Part shown: positions 56,252 to 64,000 of the stretch, piece after piece
Position numbering within the stretch: the first letter of the stretch is position 1
Layout of the letters: each line of letters opens with the position of its first letter
DNA from: Hoeflea algicola
GTDB taxonomy: Bacteria > Pseudomonadota > Alphaproteobacteria > Rhizobiales > Rhizobiaceae
DNA length: 64,000 bases
NCBI RefSeq assembly: GCF_026619415.1
Contig: NZ_JAOVZR010000001.1
Coordinates: 1,488,001 to 1,552,000 of the forward strand
Reading direction: 5' to 3'
Translations under genes and position numbers: made by a program
The notes under the pieces: model-generated
The model's database searches: none
Told to the model about the DNA's origin: nothing
The model's input: the letters and a program-made list of their open reading frames with translations, nothing else

Positions 56252-57115
56252 CTATTGGCCGCCGCCCAGCGTATGAACAAACACGGCAAGCTGCTTGATC
56301 GTCGGTTCGCCCAACCGGTCGATCCATGCCGGCATCACGCCATGCTTGGGGTTGCGGATCTGGGCAACGATGGCGTCTTCGGTCGAGCCCTTGAGCCAGA
56401 TGCCGTCCGACAGCCGCGGCGCCCCGAAGTCGGTGATGCCTTCGGCGTTGTCGCCATGGCAGGCGGCGCAGTTTTCGGCATAGACCTCCTGACCGGCGTC
56501 GACCAGTGACGCATCGGACGGCGTGTCGCTGAGGCTGATGACATAGGCTGCAACCTCTTTGATCTGATCAGGCTCGAGCATGTCGCCAAAGGCCGGCATT
56601 TCCGACACATGGGTGTCCTCGTCGACCTCGTAACGGATGCCGTGGGCAATGGTGTGGTAGATCTGATCGATCGTCCCGCCCCACATCCAGTCATCATCAT
56701 TGAGGTTGGGATAGCCAGCCGAGCCCTGTGCGCCGGAACCATGGCACTGCGCGCAATTGACCTTGAAGGCGGACGAGCCGCCGGCAATGGCAAATTGCAG
56801 CAATTCCTGATCGCCTGCGATATCGCCCACCGGGGTGGCGGCGATCTTCTCGAGCATCGCGCCTTGGGCGACCTTGGCGTCTGCCAGTTCGCTCACCACG
56901 TCGGCACGGCTTGAATAGCCCAGCAGACCCGGAGTTGCGCCCTTGATCAGCGGGATCGACGGATAGGCAATTGCATAGCCGATGGCCCAGATGATGCAGA
57001 GATAGAACGTCCACAGCCACCAGCGCGGCATCGGGTTGTCCAGCTCACGGATGCCATCCCATTCATGCCCGGTGGTTGAGATGCCGGTCACTTCGTCAAT
57101 GTGTTTTTCGGACAT
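56252..57115 (-). CDS. ccoP: CcoP, cbb3 oxidase dihaem cytochrome c subunit
   Basis: A 287-residue protein. It opens with GHEWDGIRELDNPMPRWWLW, then one membrane helix, then two cytochrome c domains: haem motifs CAQCH (with EMPAFGDML giving the Met ligand) and CAACH (with VMPAWIDRL). It carries electrons to CcoO. ATG 57115, three bases after the ccoQ stop. Last gene of ccoNOQP. Confidence 0.97.
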   Translation of the reverse strand: MSEKHIDEVTGISTTGHEWDGIRELDNPMPRWWLWTFYLCIIWAIGYAIAYPSIPLIKGATPGLLGYSSRADVVSELADAKVAQGAMLEKIAATPVGDIAGDQELLQFAIAGGSSAFKVNCAQCHGSGAQGSAGYPNLNDDDWMWGGTIDQIYHTIAHGIRYEVDEDTHVSEMPAFGDMLEPDQIKEVAAYVISLSDTPSDASLVDAGQEVYAENCAACHGDNAEGITDFGAPRLSDGIWLKGSTEDAIVAQIRNPKHGVMPAWIDRLGEPTIKQLAVFVHTLGGGQ

Positions 57116-57118
57116 TTA

Positions 57119-57271
57119 TCAGTCCTCCTTCAACGGAATTTGTGCCGCTTCATTGGCAGCGGACTTGGCGCCGGGCCGAAAGAGGAAGAGCACCATGCCC
57201 AAAAAGAAGACGAACATGAAGACAAGTCCCCAGCTGTCGGCGAAGTGGCGCATTGCGGTATAGATTTCCAT
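57119..57271 (-). CDS. ccoQ: CcoQ, cbb3 oxidase small subunit
   Basis: A 50-residue membrane protein: MEIYTAMRHFADSWGLVFMF then VFFLGMVLFLFRPGAKSAAN and a short tail ending LKED. The one transmembrane helix followed by FRPGAK is typical of CcoQ, which stabilises the oxidase. It sits between ccoO and ccoP on the same strand. Confidence 0.95.
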   Translation of the reverse strand: MEIYTAMRHFADSWGLVFMFVFFLGMVLFLFRPGAKSAANEAAQIPLKED

Positions 57272-57283
57272 CGCTCAGTCCCC

Positions 57284-58015
57284 TTAGCGGTAGCCCGCGG
57301 CTTCGTCATAAGTCGAGAAATCGACCAGTGTTCCGAGCATCTGCAGATAGGCTATCAGCGCATCCATCTCGGACACGACCGTCGGATCGCCGTCGAAATC
57401 GCCGAGCTTGGCCTTCGGATAGCGCTCCTCGATGCCCGAGGTATCGGCTTCCGGATCTGCCTGTCCGGCAAGATCGGCTTTCGCACTGGCGATCATCTCT
57501 TCGCTGTAAGGAACCCCCAGCAGCGCGTTGGCTTCAAGGTCGGCCGTCACATTGGCCACCTTGAGCGGGGTTGTCTTCAGGAACGAGTAGCTCGGCATGA
57601 TCGATTCAGGCACCACCGAGCGCGGCTCGGTAAGGTGCTCGACATGCCACTCGTTGGAGTAGCGGTCACCGACCCGGGCCAGGTCCGGCCCGGTCCGTTT
57701 CGATCCCCACTGGAACGAGCGGTCATACATCGATTCCGCCGCCAGGCTGTAATGGCCGTAACGCTCGACCTCGTCCCGGAAGGGACGGATCATCTGGCTG
57801 TGGCAGGTGTAGCAACCTTCGCGGATATAGATGTTGCGACCGGCCAGCTCCAGCGGCGAGTAGGGACGCATGCCGTCGACTTTCTCGATCGTGTTTTCGA
57901 GATAGAAGAGCGGTGCGATCTCTACGATTCCGCCGATGGATACCACCACAAGCGAGCCGATCAGGAGCAGGGTTGCGTTACGCTCAATGATACCGTGTTT
58001 GTCTAAAAGTGACAT
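57284..58015 (-). CDS. ccoO: CcoO, cbb3 oxidase monohaem cytochrome c subunit
   Basis: A 243-residue protein: N-terminal membrane anchor ([20 protein letters not shown]), [20 protein letters not shown] with the haem motif CYTCH followed by [10 protein letters not shown], then [18 protein letters not shown] and the Met ligand in [12 protein letters not shown]. It passes electrons to CcoN. The start lies 11 bases after the ccoN stop. Confidence 0.97.
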   Translation of the reverse strand: MSLLDKHGIIERNATLLLIGSLVVVSIGGIVEIAPLFYLENTIEKVDGMRPYSPLELAGRNIYIREGCYTCHSQMIRPFRDEVERYGHYSLAAESMYDRSFQWGSKRTGPDLARVGDRYSNEWHVEHLTEPRSVVPESIMPSYSFLKTTPLKVANVTADLEANALLGVPYSEEMIASAKADLAGQADPEADTSGIEERYPKAKLGDFDGDPTVVSEMDALIAYLQMLGTLVDFSTYDEAAGYR

Positions 58016-58026
58016 CGTTGTGTCTC

Positions 58027-59646
58027 CTACTCTGCCGGCTGCATGACGGGTGCGACGCCCGGAATCGGGGCCTCGTTCCGTTCATGGCCGCGGATGGTCA
58101 TCAGCACGTTCCAGCCCATGATGATGCCGCCGGCGAGATACATCATCCCACCAATGGCACGCAGCACGTAGTAGGGGTACATAGCCGCCACCGATTCAGC
58201 GAAGGAATACACCAGGAAGCCCTGGTCATTGTATTCGCGCCACATCAGGCCCTGCTGAATGCCGGCGACCCACAAAACCGCCGCGTAGACGACGATACCG
58301 AGCGTGGCCAGCCAGAAGTGCCAGTTGACCAGACGCATGGAGTACAACCGCGGACGGTTCCACAGTCTCGGCGTCAGGTAATAGATGGCGCCAAAGGTGA
58401 TCATGCCGACCCAGCCCAGTGCGCCGGAGTGGACGTGACCGATGGTCCAGTCGGTGTAATGGCTCAGTGAATTGACCGCCTTGATCGACATCATCGGACC
58501 TTCGAAGGTCGACATGCCGTAAAACGCCACTGCAATTACCATCATCCGGATGATCGGATCGGTGCGGATCTTGTCCCAGGCGCCCGAGAGCGTCATCAGA
58601 CCGTTGATCATGCCGCCCCAGGAAGGCATCCACAGCATGATCGAGAACACCATGCCAAGCGTCTGCGCCCAATCCGGCAGAGCGGTGTAGTGCAGATGGT
58701 GCGGTCCGGCCCAGATGTAGAGAAAGATCAGCGACCAGAAATGGATGATCGACAGCCGATAGGAATAGACCGGACGGTTGGCCTGCTTCGGGATGAAGTA
58801 GTACATCATGCCCAGGAAGCCGGCGGTGAGGAAGAAGCCCACCGCGTTGTGGCCATACCACCACTGCGTCAGGGCATCCTGAACGCCGGCAAAGGCCGAG
58901 TAGCTCTTGGACCCGAGAAACGACACCGGAACGGCCAGATTGTTGACCACATGCAGCATCGCAATGGTGATGATGAAGGCAAGGTAGAACCAGTTGGCCA
59001 CATAGATATGCGGCTCCTTGCGCTTGAGCAGCGTACCCATGAAGGTCACGAGATAGGCCACCCAGACAATCGTCAACCACAGATCGACATACCATTCGGG
59101 TTCGGCATATTCGCGGCTCTGGGTGATGCCGAGCAGATAGCCGGTCGCCGCCATGACGATGAACAGCTGGTAACCCCAGAACACGAACCAGGCCAGATCG
59201 CCGCCAAACAACCGGGCACGGCAGGTGCGCTGGACCACGTAGAATGATGTTGCGATCAGCGCATTGCCGCCAAAGGCGAAAACAACCGCGGATGTGTGCA
59301 ACGGCCGCATCCGGCCAAAATTGAACCAGGGTTCGATATTGAGGTCGGGATAGGCAAGCTGGAGAGCGACGATCACCCCCACCAGGAAGCCGACGATGCC
59401 CCAGATTGTCGTTGCGATCACGCCGTAACGGACAACGCCGTCGAGGTAGCCTGATTGATCATCGGCCGTTTGGGTAGCAGGCGCAGCAAAATTGATTCGC
59501 CGCATCAACAGCACGGTTCCCGCCAGAAGAACGAAGAACAGGACCCACATATGGGCCGCGAACAAATCGTCCTTGGCGAAAGCCACGCCGAGCAACGCCA
59601 GAAAGGCGCCTATGCCCACGGCAATTGTTTCGAAAGCGTATTTCAT
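58027..59646 (-). CDS. ccoN: CcoN, cbb3 oxidase catalytic subunit
   Basis: A 539-residue haem-copper oxidase subunit I with about twelve membrane segments. It has the haem/copper histidines in [40 protein letters not shown] and [20 protein letters not shown], plus [20 protein letters not shown] with the Tyr/His of the CuB site. It reduces oxygen with very high affinity. First gene of ccoNOQP; an FNR-like box lies 124 bases upstream. Confidence 0.97.
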   Translation of the reverse strand: MKYAFETIAVGIGAFLALLGVAFAKDDLFAAHMWVLFFVLLAGTVLLMRRINFAAPATQTADDQSGYLDGVVRYGVIATTIWGIVGFLVGVIVALQLAYPDLNIEPWFNFGRMRPLHTSAVVFAFGGNALIATSFYVVQRTCRARLFGGDLAWFVFWGYQLFIVMAATGYLLGITQSREYAEPEWYVDLWLTIVWVAYLVTFMGTLLKRKEPHIYVANWFYLAFIITIAMLHVVNNLAVPVSFLGSKSYSAFAGVQDALTQWWYGHNAVGFFLTAGFLGMMYYFIPKQANRPVYSYRLSIIHFWSLIFLYIWAGPHHLHYTALPDWAQTLGMVFSIMLWMPSWGGMINGLMTLSGAWDKIRTDPIIRMMVIAVAFYGMSTFEGPMMSIKAVNSLSHYTDWTIGHVHSGALGWVGMITFGAIYYLTPRLWNRPRLYSMRLVNWHFWLATLGIVVYAAVLWVAGIQQGLMWREYNDQGFLVYSFAESVAAMYPYYVLRAIGGMMYLAGGIIMGWNVLMTIRGHERNEAPIPGVAPVMQPAE

Positions 59647-59767
59647 GGTTGGTATCCCCCGGGGGTATCATGTCGAACTCAAGCGTCATTGATCGCGCCC
59701 GCCCCTTTAGACAAACCGCGACCATAAGCCAAGCAATTGCACAAATTGCAGAGACGCTCTTCAACTG

Positions 59768-59785
59768 CCTTGATCCAAGTCAAGG
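59768..59785. promoter_or_regulatory. FNR-like box between ccoN and hemerythrin
   Basis: CCTTGATCCAAGTCAAGG has perfect 6-base arms (CCTTGA/TCAAGG) and the core TTGAT-N4-GTCAA, one base from the FNR/FixK consensus. It lies 124 bases from ccoN and 78 bases from the hemerythrin start, so it can serve either or both. Confidence 0.7.
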
Positions 59786-59861
59786 ACGCCCGCCTAACCC
59801 GTCCATAGGCTCGTTTTACAGAGGGCAATAACAACACACAAAAAATCGCTCTTTTACTGGG

Positions 59862-60383
59862 ATGAAACGCACCATGGCTAAGGAAGCTACGATTAGGGTG
59901 GCGCAGGGCGAAAACCCGATTGCGGTTCTGCGCAAGGCACACAAGGAGCAGTTGTTGCTCTGCGATCAACTCGAGGAAATCGCCGATTCCCTCCCCGACA
60001 GTGTCAACCGCCAGAAATGTATCTATGCGGCTCGGGCACTCGGCCCGATGGTTCGCGTCCTCCACCGTTTCGAGGAAGATGTCGTCTTTCCGCTGTTTGC
60101 CGAACGGCTCAAGGATCACGAGGACATCGAAGCCACCCTCAACCGGCTCAAATTCGAACATTGTGAGGATGAGTGCTTTGCCGAGGAACTGACCGAAGCG
60201 CTGCACGCACTGGGTGCCAACCGCCCCGATATCAACATCGAGGCCACCGGCTACATGCTGCGCGGGTTCTTCGAGGCCATGCGGCGCCATATCGCCTTTG
60301 AAAGCGAGCACCTTTTGTCGAACGAGACGCTTTCGGCCTCAGGCCTTGCGATTTCCGACGACACCCAAAGCGATCAATCCTGA
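59862..60383 (+). CDS. Hemerythrin-domain protein
   Basis: A 173-residue four-helix protein with the likely iron ligands: AHKEQLLLCDQLEEIAD (His, Glu), VLHRFEEDVVFPLFAERLKD (His, Glu), FEHCEDECFAEEL (His, Glu) and MRRHIAFESEHLL (His, Glu). Hemerythrins bind oxygen, NO or iron. Its head-to-head position with ccoN and the shared FNR-like box suggest a role at low oxygen. ATG 59862 or 59874. Confidence 0.85.
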   Translation: MKRTMAKEATIRVAQGENPIAVLRKAHKEQLLLCDQLEEIADSLPDSVNRQKCIYAARALGPMVRVLHRFEEDVVFPLFAERLKDHEDIEATLNRLKFEHCEDECFAEELTEALHALGANRPDINIEATGYMLRGFFEAMRRHIAFESEHLLSNETLSASGLAISDDTQSDQS

Positions 60384-60392
60384 CCGGATTTT

Positions 60393-61331
60393 TCAGGTCC
60401 TGATGTCAAGCACGCTGAAACGGTTGCGGTATTCCACCGCCGTCAAGCCGGTGATCGACCTGAATACCCGGCCAAATGCGGAAACATCCTGATAGCCCAC
60501 GGCCCAGCCAACGGCACTGACCGGCTCGCGCGTGCGCTCCAGCAAGCCGCGGGCTTTCTCGACCCGCAAGGCCTGCACATAGGCATTGGGGCTTAATCCG
60601 GTCGCCGCCTTGAACCGGCGGAGAAAAGTGCGGCCGGACAGTTTTGCCCGTGCTTCCAGCACCTCGCCGCTCAGATTCTCGCTGACATGGCTCTCCATCC
60701 ACAGTTGCAGCCGCAGGATGGTCTCGTCGCCATGGCCCAGATTTGGCCGGAAACTGCGATAATTGCGTTGTTCGCGCTTGCCCGGATCGACGAGCAGATG
60801 ACGCGCGGTGCTGGTCAACACCTGAGGCCCCTGCCAGTGCTCCACAAAGAACAGCCCGAGATCGACCCAGGCCATCATGCCGCCGGCGGTGACAATATCA
60901 TTGTCATCAATCAACAGATGCTCGGGCTGCAGATCCACCTTCGGAAACGTTTCCCGGAATTCCTTCTCGAGCCCCCAATGGGTTGTCACCGGCCGATTGT
61001 TGAGCAGACCTGCATGACCAAGCCAGAACACGCCCGCACAGACCGAGGCGATAAGCGTCCCTGCACCGTGCTGTTCCTGCAACCAACTGTGCACGACCCG
61101 GTCATCAGCCCCCCGCGCGCCGCTTCGGTTGGGTGGCAGGATCACTGCATCGTAGCCGCGCCGGGCATTCGCCAGATCATCGGGACGAAGCACGTCTACC
61201 CTGACATTAGCGCCGCTTCCGCCGGCGCTGATGACATTGGCGACATCGAGCAGATCGGCAAGTCCCAGCACCGCCGATTCCTGCACTCCGGCGTAGGCCA
61301 TGATCGCCATGGATTTCGGTGCCGTTACCAT
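60393..61331 (-). CDS. GlxA-family AraC-type regulator
   Basis: A 312-residue regulator with an N-terminal DJ-1/PfpI-like domain (ESAVLGLADLLDVANVIS, then IASVCAGVFWLGHAGLLNN with a Cys at the nucleophile elbow) and a C-terminal AraC helix-turn-helix pair (KLSGRTFLRRFKAATGLSPN, SAVGWAVGYQDVSAFGRVFR). It is divergent from an isochorismatase-family gene, with a clean inverted repeat between them. Confidence 0.9.
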   Translation of the reverse strand: MVTAPKSMAIMAYAGVQESAVLGLADLLDVANVISAGGSGANVRVDVLRPDDLANARRGYDAVILPPNRSGARGADDRVVHSWLQEQHGAGTLIASVCAGVFWLGHAGLLNNRPVTTHWGLEKEFRETFPKVDLQPEHLLIDDNDIVTAGGMMAWVDLGLFFVEHWQGPQVLTSTARHLLVDPGKREQRNYRSFRPNLGHGDETILRLQLWMESHVSENLSGEVLEARAKLSGRTFLRRFKAATGLSPNAYVQALRVEKARGLLERTREPVSAVGWAVGYQDVSAFGRVFRSITGLTAVEYRNRFSVLDIRT

Positions 61332-61332
61332 T

Positions 61333-61369
61333 TTGGCGAATTCAGCATAGTATTTGTCATATTCGCCAA
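61333..61369. promoter_or_regulatory. Inverted repeat between the GlxA-type and hydrolase genes
   Basis: TTGGCGAAT at 61333-61341 and ATTCGCCAA at 61361-61369 are perfect 9-base arms separated by 19 bases. They begin two bases before the regulator start and end 54 bases before the hydrolase ATG. Likely operator of the divergent pair. Confidence 0.55.
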
Positions 61370-61423
61370 TTTAGAGTGATCCGGCTTTCATGTAAATCTG
61401 GCCACTCATCAAAGGAGATCACC

Positions 61424-61975
61424 ATGACCGACACCGCGCTGCTTCTCGTCGATATCCAGAACGACTATTTTGAAGATGGCCGTTGGCCGCTTGCCAGGAT
61501 GGACCAGGCCAGCACCAAGGCGGCAAAGATTCTCGGCCATGCCCGCCAGCAAGGCCTGATGGTGGTTCACATCCATCATGAGATCCCGTCTGCCGAGGCA
61601 CCATTCTTCAGGCCCGGCAGCAAGGGGGCTGAAATCCACCCTTCGGTGGCTCCGGAAGCCGGCGAGGAAGTGATCCTCAAGCACCGCCCCAACAGCTTTG
61701 TCGACACCCGGCTGCAGGATCTGTTGTCGTCACGGGGGATTGTCCGTGTGATCATCATCGGTGCAATGAGCCAGATGTGCATCGACGCCACCGCCCGCGC
61801 CGCAAAGGATCTGGGCTACGACGTCACCGTGGTTCATGACGCCTGCGCCGCCCGCGACATCACCTTTGGCAGCGACACCGTGCCTGCAGCGCAGGTTCAC
61901 GCCGCCTTCATGGGTGGGCTCGCTGGCACTTACGCCACGCTGACGGATTGCGACACGCTGGTTGCCGCTGCCTGA
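61424..61975 (+). CDS. Isochorismatase-family cysteine hydrolase
   Basis: A 183-residue hydrolase with the family triad: Asp in LLLVDIQNDYF, Lys in EVILKHRPNSF, Cys in GAMSQMCIDATARAAKDLGY. Members hydrolyse amides or isochorismate. AAAGGAGA precedes ATG 61424. It is divergent from the GlxA-type regulator, a pairing seen in many proteobacteria, and its substrate may be the regulator's signal (inference). Confidence 0.88.
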   Translation: MTDTALLLVDIQNDYFEDGRWPLARMDQASTKAAKILGHARQQGLMVVHIHHEIPSAEAPFFRPGSKGAEIHPSVAPEAGEEVILKHRPNSFVDTRLQDLLSSRGIVRVIIIGAMSQMCIDATARAAKDLGYDVTVVHDACAARDITFGSDTVPAAQVHAAFMGGLAGTYATLTDCDTLVAAA

Positions 61976-62189
61976 CGGCGTTCCTGATTCGATCCACGTC
62001 TGAACCGGCCAAGCACTTTTTGGATATTCATGACTTCAATTGTCCGCAGCGCCAACTCGCCTGTGGACAACGAGGACAATGGGAACAAAACTGGAGCTTG
62101 GCCGATTCGTACCGATTGCGCGCAGACTCTGCCGCCCGGTCCGGGTATGCCAGACCAATACCCACACCCTGACGAGGATCGAAGACACA

Positions 62190-63722
<1,533 letters not shown>

Positions 63723-63781
63723 GCTGTTTCATTGTCATCGCTCTCCCCCTCGCCAATTCCGCCGCCACGGTTCGCCTGACG

Positions 63782-64000
63782 GTGGATCTGGCAGCACTCG
63801 CCGCCAACTGGCGTTACATGCGGGATTTTTCCGGAACCGCGCGCTGCGGCGCGGCGGTGAAGGCCAACGCCTATGGCACCGGCGCTGAGCAGGCAGCCCC
63901 TAGGCTGGCGCGCGAAGGCTGCCGGGATTTCTTTATCGCCGATGCCCACGAGGGCGCGCGCCTGCGACCGCTGCTGCCCGATGCCCGAATCTATGTGCTA
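63782..64000 (+). CDS. alr: Alanine racemase, N-terminal part, start unclear
   Basis: The first 73 residues are open to the window end: VDLAALAANWRYMRDF, then CGAAVKANAYGTGAEQAAPR with the PLP lysine in VKANAYG, and FFIADAHEGARLRPLLPDAR. Alr makes D-alanine for the cell wall. The coding frame is open upstream to 63731, but no ATG, GTG or TTG lies in it before GTG 63782. A TTG at 63732 in another frame starts MSSLSPSPIPP and would join after one added base near 63767, so an indel is possible. Confidence 0.78.
   Translation, partial: MDLAALAANWRYMRDFSGTARCGAAVKANAYGTGAEQAAPRLAREGCRDFFIADAHEGARLRPLLPDARIYVL

Noticed and set aside
59652..59672. CCCCCGGGGG palindrome just upstream of ccoN.
   Set aside because: A ten-base palindrome without a loop cannot form a good hairpin; it overlaps the likely ribosome site and is probably just that.
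62062..62070. TGTGGACAA, one base from a DnaA box, upstream of dnaB.
   Set aside because: A single weak copy without an AT-rich region or further boxes does not make an origin.

Overview
The window is high-GC DNA of an alphaproteobacterium, most likely a member of the Hyphomicrobiales (Rhizobiales), perhaps Hoeflea-like. The clues are a paa operon with its own PaaX, the heterotetrameric sarcosine oxidase genes, alphaproteobacterial phasins, a HWE/HisKA_2-type sensor kinase, cbb3 oxidase genes with FNR/FixK boxes, and dnaB followed directly by alr. The genus is inference from gene content only.

Layout. 1-11.2 kb: phenylacetate catabolism (end of paaZ, then paaX and paaABCDE behind a likely regulated promoter), interleaved with a DMT exporter, a folate-independent MesD-type methionine synthase, a frameshifted dadA, a VOC protein and a DUF938 methyltransferase. 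11.2-19.3 kb: an accessory stretch with an IS3-family element, a Sel1 protein, a frameshifted sensor kinase, a thioesterase, two small hydrophilic probable stress proteins and an IS1182-family element with 4-bp target duplications. 19.3-28.7 kb: ornithine cyclodeaminase-like protein, two phasins, a GNAT acetyltransferase and the sarcosine oxidase genes soxB-soxD-soxA, with the gamma subunit fused to alpha. 28.8-37.2 kb: a lone DUF3883 restriction-like protein, a divergent TetR/SDR locus, a periplasmic rhodanese, a LysR/GST pair and a frameshifted PNPOx-reductase-ferredoxin fusion. 37.2-44 kb: glutaryl-CoA dehydrogenase, AraC, LuxR-type and MarR regulators, D-lyxose isomerase and 6-phosphogluconate dehydrogenase.

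44-60.4 kb: cbb3 cytochrome oxidase. ccoNOQP and ccoGHIS lie on the same strand but are separated by about 7.6 kb that carries a HupE/DUF4198 pair, a LysR gene, a homocysteine methyltransferase broken by one stop codon, an IS66-type element with 8-bp target duplications, an MliC-like protein and a YigZ-family protein. FNR/FixK-type boxes precede ccoG and lie between ccoN and a hemerythrin gene, tying these genes to low-oxygen control. 60.4-64 kb: a GlxA-type regulator and isochorismatase-family hydrolase on either side of an inverted repeat, then dnaB and the start of alr.

Four genes show single-event disruptions (dadA, the kinase, the PNPOx fusion, the homocysteine methyltransferase), and alr may have a fifth near its start. 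Several sit in or beside homopolymers, so both gene decay and sequencing error are possible. No tRNA, rRNA, CRISPR array or prophage was seen. I found no clear new multi-gene system. The best leads are the DUF3883 protein, the soxA-soxG fusion, the split cco cluster with its metal-uptake-like HupE/DUF4198 pair, and the PNPOx-FNR-ferredoxin fusion.
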